Source: Salvelinus alpinus
Lineage: Eukaryota > Chordata > Actinopteri > Salmoniformes > Salmonidae
Direction: 5' to 3'
DNA: 64,000 nucleotides
Assembly: GCF_045679555.1 (NCBI RefSeq)
Contig: NC_092090.1
Span: forward strand, 31,205,288 to 31,269,287
A program made the position numbers and the translations under genes. Under the pieces are notes generated by a model. That model worked only from the letters and a program-made list of their open reading frames with translations, had not been told where the DNA came from and searched no databases. Within the stretch, counting starts at the first letter, position 1, and each line of letters starts with the position of its first letter. Shown here in pieces: positions 54,741 through 64,000 of this stretch.

Positions 54741-55734
54741 CTCCACCGACTATAAGGAAGGAGTTGCTTTTTCAGGAAAGTGAGGACGGAGAGAGAGGAT
54801 GCCACCCCACAACTCGATCCTCGATCCACTGTATTTGAGTTTGAGGCTTGGGTTTCACACCAAAATCAACGATTCTGGCATTCATTGGCTGAAAGAATAG
54901 CCCAACATTGTCTTGACATATGCTATCATATTATGATTGCACTCATACTGCTTCTCTATCCACGATACATATTAAAGGGGAGTGGCAAAATAACGCACAT
55001 TCTGTCGGCAAATCATTGTGCTTGGGAATTAGTGCATCATGCATTTTACCATGTGAATGGCCTCAAACTTGATGTTTGGTAATTTTGTACGGTTTTGAAA
55101 ACCCTTCAATTTTCACCAAATTAATAAATATTTTGTACAGCCTAACCATATGAGCCTAACTGACTATCCTACTAAATTATTTCAATTTGGGCTATGTGAA
55201 GAAACACAGTCCACCAAGCAAACTGCATACATATATATATATTTACTTTCTCTTAGAATTAGGCATAAATTATATATAATATATTTCAAATGTATTCAAG
55301 AGATGTTCTCTCTGACAGAGTACAGTACTAATTGAAGATGGGTGATGGTTCTTAAAATTTAACCTACTTTCTAGTTTGTTTTTTTTTGTAGAGAAAAAAA
55401 AACTATTGGGTATTAGTAGGGGGAAACACTGAAAGTTTTGGTGGAAAAGGTTGTGTGTGTCAACTGTGGGGTGCCCATGTTTGCTAGGGATCGAAAGAGT
55501 CTGTGCAAGAGTGGCAGGTTGAGTTGGCCAGAGTCAGAGTAAGTAGTACAGAAGGTGTCTTATGCTGAGGCAGTGGGGGATCCTGAGAGAATCCCTGTGA
55601 GTAGGCCTAGTAGATCTGTGACAGCACAGAGGGATAGGTCAATGAGTGATGTATGCTTCAGAGAGGTTGGTTCAGCATTCATAACGATAGTTAAATGTTT
55701 TCCATTTTGTGGATCAAAGTATAATGAATTCAAA
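54741..55734. promoter_or_regulatory. ano5: ano5 upstream/promoter region
   Basis: On the minus strand AGCCAAT, a CCAAT-box core, lies at 54,890-54,884, about 145 bp 5' of the start codon. No clear TATA box was found. The rest is AT-rich intergenic DNA without a recognised gene. Confidence 0.4.
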
Positions 55735-57572
55735 TCAAATCAATTGTATTAGTCACATGCGCCGAATACAACATGTATTATATATATATATATATATATC
55801 TTAATAATGCTTACTTAACCAACAATGCAGTTAAAAAAAATATGAATAAGAATAAGAAATAAAAGTAACAAGTAAGTAAAGAGCAGCAGTAAAATAACAA
55901 TAGCGAGACTATATACAGGGGGGTACCGGTACAGAGTCAATGTGCGGGGGCACTGGTTAGTTGAGGTAATTTGTACATGTAGGTAGAGTTATTAAAGTGA
56001 CTATGCGTAGATGATAACAACAATGCAAATAGTCTGGGTGGCCCTTTGATTAGACGTTCAGGAGTCTTATGGCTTGGGGGTAGAAGCTGTTTAGAAGCCT
56101 CTTGGACCTAGACTTGGCGTTCTGTTACTGCTTGCCGTGCGGTAGCAGAGAGAACAGTCTATGACTAGGGTGGCTGGAGTCTTTAACACTTTTTAGGGTC
56201 TTCCTCTGACATTGCCCGGTATAGAGGTCCTGGATGGCAGGAAGCTTGGCCCCAGTGATGTACTGGGCCGTACGCACTATCCTCTGTAGTGCCTTGCGGT
56301 CGGAGGCCGAGCAGTTGCCATACCAGGCAGTGATGCAACCAGTCAGGATGTTCTCAATGGTGCAGCTGTAGAACCTTTTGAGGATCTGAGGACCCATGCC
56401 AAATCTTTTCAGTCTCCTTGTCGTGCCCTCTTCACGACTGTCTTGGTGTGCTTGGACCATGTTAATTTGTTGGTGATTTGGACACCAAGGAAATTGAAGC
56501 TCACAACCTGCTCCACTACAGCCCTGTCGATGAGAATGGGGGCGTGCTCTGTCCTCTTTTTCGTGTAGTCCATAATCATCTCCTTTGTCTTGATCACGTT
56601 GAGGGAGAGGTTGTTGTGCTGCTACTACACGGCCAGGACTCTGACCTCCTCCCTATAGGCTGTCTCGTCGTTGTCAGTGATCAGGCCTACCACTGTTGTG
56701 TCATCGGCAAACTTAATGATGGTGTTGGAGTCGTGCCTGGCCGTGCAGTCATGAGTGAACAGGGAGTACAGGAGGGGACTGAGCACGCACCCCTGAGGGG
56801 CCCCTGTGTTGAAGATCAGTGTGGCGGATGTATTGTTACCTACCCTTACCACCTGGGGGCGGCCCATCAGGAAGTCCAGGATCCAGTTGCAGAGGGAGGT
56901 GTTTAGTCCCAGGGTCCTTAGCTTATTGATGAGCTTTGAGGGCAGTATGGTGTTGAACGCTGAGCTGTAGTCACTGAATAGCATTCTCACATAGGTGTTC
57001 CTTTTTTCCAGGTGGGAAAGGGCAGTGTGGAGTGCAATAGAGATTGCATCATCTGTGGATCTTGTAACGGATGTGAAATGGCTAGCTAGTTAGCGGGTAC
57101 GCGCTAATAGCGTTTCAATCAGTTACGTCACTTGCTCTGAAACCTAGAAGTAGTGGTTCCCCTTGCTCTGCAAGGGCCGTGGCTTTTGTGGAGCGATGGG
57201 TAACGATGCTTCGTGGGTGACTGTTGTTGATGTGTGCAGAGGGTCCCTGGTTCGCGCCCGGGTCGAGGGGACGGACGTAAAGTTACACTCTCATGCATGT
57301 TTCAATGTTATTTACATAGAAGTAGTTTAGCTCCTCTGGTAGGCTCGTGTCGCTGGGCAGTTCTCGGCTGTGATTCCCTTTGTTGTCTGTAATGGTTTGC
57401 AAGCCTTACCACATCTGACGAGTGTCAGAGACGATGTAGTAAGATTCGATCTTAGTCCTGTATTGACGCTTTGCCTGTTTGATGGTTCTTCGGAGGGCAT
57501 AGCGGGATTTCTTATACGCTTTCGGGTTAGAGTCCCGCTCCTTGAAAACGGCAGCTCTAGCCTTTAGCTCAG
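55735..57572 (-). mobile_element. LINE fragment between ano5 and tssc4
   Basis: On the minus strand the reverse transcriptase remnant reads [20 protein letters not shown], then [16 protein letters not shown] and [17 protein letters not shown] (FADD motif), then [20 protein letters not shown]. It is 5' truncated near 57,572 and broken by frameshifts and a short insertion at 57,063-57,287. A (TA)n at 55,778-55,799 lies near its 3' end. Confidence 0.85.
57063..57287. repeat. Short interspersed element inserted in the LINE
   Basis: Begins TGTAACGGATGTGAAATGGC and ends AAAGTTACA, giving TGTAAC/GTTACA inverted termini. It interrupts the LINE frame, which resumes after it. GGTTCGCGCCCGG near the end resembles a tRNA-like box B. 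Could be a SINE or a MITE. Confidence 0.65.
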
Positions 57573-57594
57573 TAAGAATTTATACCCCAGTCTT

Positions 57595-57850
57595 GGTGGC
57601 GGTAATTCAACAGAAATTGGATGCCAACCACCGTTAAACCTCAGCGAATAAGATGTATGTTTAGAAACTCTGATTTAGGCCTACACTTGCATTACATTTA
57701 CAATCCATTAGACTACTGTAGGTGGCGGTAAGGATGACGATTGGGTTATTTGCCCACTAAAGGCAGGAGCGGGGAAAACTACCCTACCCAGCATACATTA
57801 CAGCATGCAAACCGAAGTTGCAGCGCCAGCGTGAAGAAGGTAAAGCGGTA
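57595..57850 (+). promoter_or_regulatory. tssc4: Probable tssc4 promoter and non-coding first exon
   Basis: Two GGTGGCGGTAA motifs (57,595 and 57,721), an ACTACCCTACCCAGCATAC segment (57,778-57,796) resembling a ZNF143 site, and a good donor AAG/GTAAAG near 57,840 suggest a TATA-less promoter with a first exon ending there. The start site is inferred. Confidence 0.4.
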
Positions 57851-58337
57851 GATGCAGCTAGCTAGCAACACAAATCAGCTTTATGTAGTAGCTAGATAGT
57901 TTACTGAACACATTCCAGCGTATCAATGAAGTATTGTAAGATATAGAATGCTTGTGTGTGGTTGTGGTATGTTCCACCCTCCCTTTATTCAAAGTCAGCT
58001 ACAGCTAACGTTAGCTAGCCAACGAGGCTACTAGTTGACATTAGCTAGATATCCAACGTCGATTTCCACAACTGGTTTACTCCTTGGTGAATTACTCAAC
58101 CCTGCATGTTGTTATGCTGTCTTCCCGTCAAATACCATGACAAACAAAAGCTAGCTAGGAGACCTGAGATACGCACGAACTAGCTACTAATGTTAGGGGG
58201 CGTAGTCGCTGTGTTAGCTCTTGTCCATCGCACGACGACGAGATGCCCCTGCTTTGTCGTTTTCCATATCCTTTCATCGTAACTCATCAAAGTAAACATG
58301 TTTGTAGTTTGCGGGATTACTTTTCTCTGTATGTGCG

Positions 58338-58393
58338 TTCTCCCAAAAGACGGGTTAGGAGTACTTTCTCCCAAAAGACGGCTTAGGAGTACT
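58338..58393. repeat. 28-bp tandem duplication
   Basis: Two adjacent copies of a unit with CCCAAAAGACGG and TTAGGAGTACT, differing at one base. It lies in the probable tssc4 intron 1. The long minus-strand ORFs across it match nothing recognised. Confidence 0.85.
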
Positions 58394-59099
58394 TTCATTA
58401 TCGTCAAAAGACCCTGATCCACGCTTATGCGTGGGATCTGCACTACGAGCTGCTTGCACAAGCGTGGACCAGAGCTTCTCTTGCAGTATCATTGAGCTAG
58501 ATGTAGGACTCAGGCCCGTTTTAGGATGGGCAGCGCCATTGAGGACTTTAAACATGTTTAAGTAGTCAACAGGGTGGGACATCCTATAGGTTAAGGAAGG
58601 ATCAAATAATTCCATCCAGGTTGATGGAGGGATCAGCCAATTAATTATACTCATGAGCAAACATCCCATAACTGCAGTTGGCAATAAATCGCCAACCTTT
58701 ATACCTGTTCAAACAACACTTAAGGTGGCAGTATGCCTCTTTTCAGTTTGTTTACAAACTCCATAGAAGTAGTAGAAGGAGAAAATTGACTACTTCAAAA
58801 TGGAGTTGGCCTCAGTTGCTTTGCCCATGCTCTAGCAGACGTCATAATGGGACAGATACAATGTTGCGTCCTCTAACTACAATATATCTATGGGTGGTAT
58901 ACAAGGCAACTCATTGTCATTGCGTGATGGACCAGAGCTACTGTGTTGTGTGCAGATCAATCTAAGTATATGAGTCTAGTTGTATGTATGCAATGTAATC
59001 ACAATTTACATATATGCAGTGAGTGGGTAACAGACTGTGATCTGTGTGTATTTTTTACAGATTGTCGCTACACCATTTTAGTCTGGTATTGGTCACACC

Positions 59100-59610
59100 A
59101 TGGCAAAAGTTGGAGCTGTCATCAATCCCCACACATTTGTTGAGTTATCTGAGCTGAGCAGCATCCCAACCAGCTCCCGCAACCTGTGAGTCTGCAACTC
59201 CAGTAAGATACGTTCTCACACTAACACAAACAGTAACATTACGTAGGATGTCAAACATTAAATTATCTGAAGGCCATCGGTACAGATGCACCCACTTACA
59301 GTACTCAATGTTCACACTACGCTGCAGAGGACTTATAGGCCTACTCATCTGCAGTTGACTCACCACACCTGATGTCACACTTGACATCTTGTGTTGATGT
59401 TGTGCAATTGCTCTGAAATGTTAGTTTAATTGTTTTTACCTGTCAATGTACTTATTATTTACAGTATAGGCCTAAGCTTTAAATGGCTAGATCCGTGTTG
59501 CTGTTTTTAATGTATATCTTTCTGTGTGTCTGTTAAGGGTAGAAGGACTGCCATCACCCTTGAACCTCACTGATACAGAAAGTGGCGGTGTTGCAGCTCT
59601 ACCAGGCTAA
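59100..59610 (+). other. tssc4: Two-exon upstream ORF (52 aa) in the tssc4 leader
   Basis: ATG at 59,100 in a good context (ACCATGG) opens MAKVGAVINPHTFVELSELS. A donor CT/GTGAGT follows at 59,185, and an acceptor AAG at 59,537 continues the frame to TAA at 59,608-59,610. A further donor AAG/GTCAGT follows directly. The main TSSC4 start is in the next exon. Either a translated uORF or a chance frame in 5' UTR. Confidence 0.35.
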
Positions 59611-59786
59611 GGTCAGTCATTTCTTGACAAAGTGAAAATATTATAATGCATGCTATATTACCGTACATATTATATGTTTCAATTACCACTCAGAACAACC
59701 CTCTCATACTCTTCCAGGCTCTTGGCCCCTTGACTGTGTGAAAGTTGTTTTTTTCATGTGGTATCAGACCCAGGCCCTTGAGAGCA

Positions 59787-60725
59787 ATGTGTGAGCAAGA
59801 GGACCACGGAGACGGTGGCCGTAACAAGCTGTCCAACAGTGACGCCATCAAGCTGACAGATGACCTCTCTCTGAGTGACTCCGACCCTGAAGAGCGTAAT
59901 GAGTCCATAGACCCAAAGGTGGAAGACTTGTCCTCATCTGATGATGAAGAGCACCAGAACTCTTGCCCTGGTCCCGGTCCCAAGAAACCTGCATTCAGTC
60001 TGACAGGTGGCAGCTCAAGCTTCTCCAACCGCAGCCGAAGCATCTTTGATTGCCTGGAGAGTGCCGCTAAGCTGTCCTCATCCCATCTGGGCCAGGACAA
60101 TGTCATTGACGGGGTCTTTGCACGTCCCCCTCCACCCCCACTGCTGCCGAGTGGAAAGAAGTATGGGGAGAAGGTGGGGGAATTGGTCAGCAAGCCTCCT
60201 CAGAAGAGAGGAGTGCCAGATTACCTGGTGAATCCTGAGCGCTGGACGCGCTACGACCTGGAGGATGTGCCAGAGACCAGTGACAGCAAGAATAGCATGG
60301 AGGCTGAGCAGTACATACAAAGCCTGCAGCAGAAGGAGAAGGAGAACACGATGGAAGATGATCCTGAAGAGCCTTTTACACCTACTTTCAACCAGGGCCA
60401 GAGCAATAGCTCAGAGCATAAGATCGTGTTCTCCAGGCCTAGCCGGCCACAGAAAGATGAATCTGCAGAAGTTAACAAGCCTGATCGAACTAAGAAGGCA
60501 GGGATGGGTCTCTGTCACTTAGATGATGAAGAAGAGGAGGGTATAGGCCTAGCAATCGCCCCCCAATGCCCAAAGGAGAGTGAGCGGAAGAGGAAGTGGA
60601 CACCGGTGGGTGACGCAGAGGGTGTGCTGAATGATCGGAAGGATCAGCCGCCTATTGGCTTCGTCATTAGTAGGAACGTCAAAAGGAAGAACTTCCGCAA
60701 GACTTCAGAGAAGGAGGAGGACTGA
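59787..60725 (+). CDS. tssc4: TSSC4, U5 snRNP assembly factor
   Basis: A 312-aa hydrophilic nuclear protein. In mammals TSSC4 chaperones assembly of the U5 snRNP and U4/U6.U5 tri-snRNP. An acidic stretch DDLSLSDSD (residues 26-33) precedes the family motifs: AFSLTGGSSSFSNRSRSIFD with CLE (about 69-91), DGVFARP (109-114) and VPDYLVNPERWTRYDLEDV (143-161). The C-terminus is basic (SRNVKRKNFRK). The ATG at 59,787 was chosen because an in-frame TGA at 59,739-59,741 blocks any longer frame and the acceptor CCAG at 59,717 starts this exon. The whole coding region is in one exon. Vertebrate TSSC4 length varies (human about 329 aa). Confidence 0.93.
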   Translation: MCEQEDHGDGGRNKLSNSDAIKLTDDLSLSDSDPEERNESIDPKVEDLSSSDDEEHQNSCPGPGPKKPAFSLTGGSSSFSNRSRSIFDCLESAAKLSSSHLGQDNVIDGVFARPPPPPLLPSGKKYGEKVGELVSKPPQKRGVPDYLVNPERWTRYDLEDVPETSDSKNSMEAEQYIQSLQQKEKENTMEDDPEEPFTPTFNQGQSNSSEHKIVFSRPSRPQKDESAEVNKPDRTKKAGMGLCHLDDEEEEGIGLAIAPQCPKESERKRKWTPVGDAEGVLNDRKDQPPIGFVISRNVKRKNFRKTSEKEED

Positions 60726-61500
60726 GAGTACACATGCATGACCTCAATCAATTGAAATAATTGAGGACCCTAAATATGAACAGTATTTTAGTGCTTCCTT
60801 GTAGAACCTCAACCAGTGGAGTTTTTTTCCTAATCAAGGGAATGGTTTCGGCCTCTTGACTTTATCAGAATCAATGTAAAATGTGTATTTTGAATATTAA
60901 CTTCAAACAATGAAAGCACTTGTCAGTAATGCTAATGTATATGGCTGTTTTGAAGTCCAAAGAATATTGAATTTAGCTGTCAAGTATACTGGTGGAAGTG
61001 TAATGTAAACCATTGTATTTGTAGTAGACCCTTGTAAGTGGCATTATTTTTCCTATTGCTATAACTATTATTGATTTATTGGCGCAGTAAAGTCTTCCCA
61101 CAACTAAATCGTTCTTTGTCACTTATGATTATTTGTTCCTGTATTTTCCATGGCTGATGTGAAGCCAATAGTGTTTAATTTGTGATTCGTCTAGAAGTTA
61201 TCTGACGTGTATTTGAAGAGTGTGCTTATGAGTTTTAATATACATTGCTACATTCATATCAACGTCAAATAATTAAATGATTTCGTTGGTTTCACAGATA
61301 AGCAAAGCACAATCATTTGCATGCACTTTCACTGGTAGAGAGATGCAAAGAGACTCAGTTTTGGTCACTAACTGTAAACCTTTTAAACGACTGCGACTGT
61401 CCTATTATGACCAGATGGCCGCATTGCTATTCCACGGGAAGCGCTCAATATCAGCGCCTCACCTTTTGAGAAGCAGTGACGCTACCTACCTGAAAGCAAT
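60726..61500 (+). other. tssc4: tssc4 3' UTR and flank
   Basis: AT-rich sequence after the TGA. AGTAAA at 61,086-61,091 is a plausible variant polyadenylation signal about 360 nt downstream. The ORF at 61,277-61,522 is not recognised and not called. Confidence 0.4.
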
Positions 61501-61513
61501 TGACTCAGAAACG

Positions 61514-61521
61514 CGGAAGTG
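61514..61521 (+). promoter_or_regulatory. ETS-type promoter element
   Basis: CGGAAGTG is the core of GABP/ELK sites typical of housekeeping promoters. It lies about 190 bp 5' of the candidate first exon at 61,704. Confidence 0.4.
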
Positions 61522-61703
61522 AAGTCAACTTATCTTTAGCTCAGTACAGTAGTTTTTAATATTTTACTTTTAGTATAATTAGAGCTCCATGTCTGAAGTA
61601 AGGGTAAACGTTTCGTGAGTAATGAAGAAAACCGCGCTCTGACGACAGAAGATGTGAATGGTGATCAATATTCGCTCAATTTGGATTACGAGCGTATTGC
61701 AAC

Positions 61704-61727
61704 ATGTACTTCAAGAATCCAGAGCAG
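61704..61727 (+). CDS. Candidate first coding exon of an unidentified gene
   Basis: ATG opens MYFKNPEQ and runs to a donor CAG/GTGAGG at 61,728. It would continue beyond the window. No product is recognised; the call rests on the donor, the ATG and an ETS-type promoter element upstream. Confidence 0.25.
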
Positions 61728-62160
61728 GTGAGGAAAATGATTTATAAACAACTCGCCTGCAAACCGTTTAGGAAACATGTTTTCATGTAGCCTACAGTAT
61801 TTTGAATGATTATAAAATCAGTTGGACGGAATAATGTATTTTTAAAATGTTATACTCACTCATGGATTATGGCAATGAAACTGCTTTTTAGAGTTTACGG
61901 TCATAGCAGGTTAAAATGTATGGCAGTCTTGCTATAGCCTGTGCAGAAATCAATACGTTTGTGTGTGAGTATACTGAGTTGTGTTATGTTACTGTAACAA
62001 AAGTGGTCTACAGTGCCTTATCTATGGACTAGATGTGGGTCAAACGTCACACACACCCTCATTTTACAGGTGTTTTATTTGGACTGAGAACGCATTGACT
62101 GTGGCTCATTGTAGCTGAGGTTCCCTGAAACTATTTTCTGCCTCGTAGTATGACCATGTA

Positions 62161-63460
62161 CAGTACCTTCAGAAAGTAATCAGACCCCTTGACTTTTTCC
62201 CACATTATGTTACGGCATCGAGTCTTTTGTGTATGACTACAAGCTTGGCACACCTGTATTTGGGGAGTTTCTCCCATTCTTCTCTGTAGATCCTCTCAAA
62301 CTCCTACAGGTTAGATGGGGTGCGTTGCTGCACAGCTATTTTCAGGTCTCTCCAGAGATGTTAGATCGGGTTCAAGTCCTGGCTCTGGGAGGGCCACTTA
62401 AGGACATAGAGACTTGTCCCGAAACCACTCATGTGTTGTCTTGGCTGTGTGCATAGGGTCGTTGTCCTGTTGGAAGATGAACCTTCTCCCCAGTCTGAGG
62501 TCCTGAGCACTCTGGAGACGGTTTTCATCAAGGATCTTGCAGTACTTTGCTCCGTTCATCTTTGCCTCAATCCTGACTAGTCTCCCAGTCCCTGCCGCTG
62601 AAAAACATCCCCACAGCATGATGCTGCCACCACCATGCTTCACCGTAGAGATGGTGCCTGATTTCCTCCAAATGTGACGCTTGGCATTCAGGCCAAAGAG
62701 ACCAGAGAATCTGGTTTCTCATGGTGTGAGAGCCTTTAGGTGCCTTTTGGCAAATGGGCTGTAGTGCCTGTTACTGAGGAATGGTTTCTGTCTGGACACT
62801 CTACCATAAAGGCCTGATTGGTGGATTGCTGCAGAGATGGTTGTCCTTCTGGAAGGTTCTCCCATCTCCACAGATGAACTCTAGAGCTCTGTCAGTGGGA
62901 CCATCGGGTTCTTAGTCACCTCCCTGACCAAGGCTCTTCTCCCCCCGAGTCTTGGTGGTTCCAAACTTCTTGCATTTAAGAATGATGGAGGCCACCGTGT
63001 GCTTGGGAACATTCAATGCTGCAGAATTGTTTTGGTACGCTTCCCCAGATCTGTGCCTCGACACAATCCTGTCTTGGAGCTCTACGTACAATTCCTTTGA
63101 CCTCATGGCTTGGTTTTTGCTCTGACATGCGCTGTCAACTGTGGGACCTTATAGACAAGTGTGTACCTTTCCAAATCATGTCCAATCAATTGAGGTGGAC
63201 TATCAATGGAAACAGGATGTACCTGAGCTCAATTTTGAGTCTAATAGCAAATGGTCTGAATACTTATGTAAATAAAGTATTTCTGTTTTAATTTTTAATA
63301 AATTAGCAAAAAATTCTAAATCCCGGTTTTTGCTTTGTCATTATGTGTGGGTATTGTGTGTCGATTGCTGAAGAATTGTTTTTATTTAATCCATTTTAGA
63401 ATAAGGCTGTAACGTAACATGGAAAAAGTCAAGTGGTCTGAATACTTTCCGAAGGCACTG
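62161..63460 (-). mobile_element. Tc1/mariner element, degenerate
   Basis: Inverted ends CAGTACCTTCAGAAAGTAAT and ATACTTTCCGAAGGCACTG are flanked by TA at 62,159 and 63,461. Minus-strand transposase remnants include KELYVELQDRIVSRHRSGEA (N-terminal) and MKHGGGSIMLWGCFSAAGTG (catalytic domain). Frames are broken. Length 1300 bp. Confidence 0.9.
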
Positions 63461-63462
63461 TA

Positions 63463-64000
63463 TAGGCTGGAATCATTGCAGCAGCTAAAATAAATTAACA
63501 AAAATCCAAGACCAACTTCAAATATTTCAGATTTAAAGGTCACTTATCTGGCCTTTGGGTTTCAAGCATAACTTCACTCAAAGTCGGCTGAACAGTCTCC
63601 CACCATGATCCTCATCTAAAGCATGCAGATCTTTGAGAAATTGTCACGTCTCAGCTTTTTACCATGGACCATGTTTCTCTGAAGAGTGTCTATGATTTAT
63701 GTGCTGCTGAGGCCTGATGTATGACACCTCTCCTCTGGCAATCCATGCTATATCCACTACACAGTACCCTACATCAGAGCCAGCCTCCTTTCAACGTTTG
63801 CCTGGTCTTGGCTGTGCTCCTGGTGAAACAGGCTATTTCATTAAAGTTTATGCAACTGCACTAAAGAGGGTAATAGTGGCACACCTCCAAAATATGATCA
63901 GTCAAGATTGGATCATGTCTCTCGAGACATAGCAGAGCATAGAACTCAGTGTGGCCTTTGAACAAAATCTAAATGTTATATTCTGAGGTTTAAATAATCC
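63463..64000. other. No feature recognised
   Basis: Non-coding sequence without clear repeats. It may be intron of the unidentified gene starting near 61.7 kb. Confidence 0.4.

Noticed and set aside
58180-58684. Overlapping minus-strand ORFs of 93 and 109 aa upstream of tssc4
   Set aside because: They overlap in different frames around a tandem duplication and match no family I know; a divergent transcript is possible but unsupported.
61277-61522. 81-aa ORF after tssc4
   Set aside because: No recognised motif; it overlaps the probable promoter of the next gene and has no splice or start support.

Overview
This window is vertebrate nuclear DNA, almost certainly from a salmonid fish. The evidence is long introns with GT/AG junctions, (TG)n microsatellites, and dense insertions typical of salmonid genomes: Tc1/mariner elements (one of the Sleeping Beauty type), tRNA-derived SINEs, 5'-truncated LINEs and palindromic MITEs. 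No bacterial, organellar or CRISPR features were seen.

Three protein-coding genes can be read. (1) slc17a6 (VGLUT2, vesicular glutamate transporter 2) lies on the minus strand from 26,697 to 9,196. Twelve coding exons join without a frame break into 581 aa, close to the usual VGLUT2 length. (2) ano5 (anoctamin-5, a TMEM16 protein) lies on the minus strand from 54,740 to 32,029. Twenty exons join in frame into 911 aa; human ANO5 is about 913 aa. (3) tssc4 (U5 snRNP assembly factor) lies on the plus strand, with its whole reading frame in one exon at 59,787-60,725 and probable upstream non-coding exons that carry a two-exon uORF. A possible first exon of an unidentified fourth gene starts near 61.7 kb on the plus strand.

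Layout: 1-9 kb is the downstream flank and probable 3' UTR of slc17a6, with a SINE and two elements with inverted ends. 9.2-26.7 kb is slc17a6, with a nested Tc1/solo-LTR composite in intron 7, LINE and MITE fragments in intron 4 and a GC-rich block in intron 3. 26.7-28 kb is its promoter region, with a strong RE1/REST-like site and a long (CA)n. 28-32 kb is the ano5 3' flank with a deleted Tc1 and a TTAA-flanked MITE. 32-54.7 kb is ano5; its introns hold a LINE inserted into a MITE, further Tc1 elements and another LINE. 55.7-57.6 kb is a LINE carrying a smaller insertion. 57.6-61 kb is the tssc4 promoter and gene, and 61.5-64 kb is a candidate promoter followed by another Tc1.

ano5 followed by slc17a6 in the same orientation matches the human 11p14.3 order, so this is an ancient syntenic pair. 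The genes do not form a functional pathway: VGLUT2 loads glutamate into synaptic vesicles, ANO5 acts in muscle and bone membranes, and TSSC4 acts in snRNP assembly. I found no evidence for a wholly new biological system. The most informative observations are regulatory and structural: the RE1 site, a microsatellite serving as a splice-site polypyrimidine tract, a candidate in-frame NAGNAG mini-exon of ano5, a muscle-type motif cluster in ano5 intron 1, and nested transposons with readable target-site duplications.
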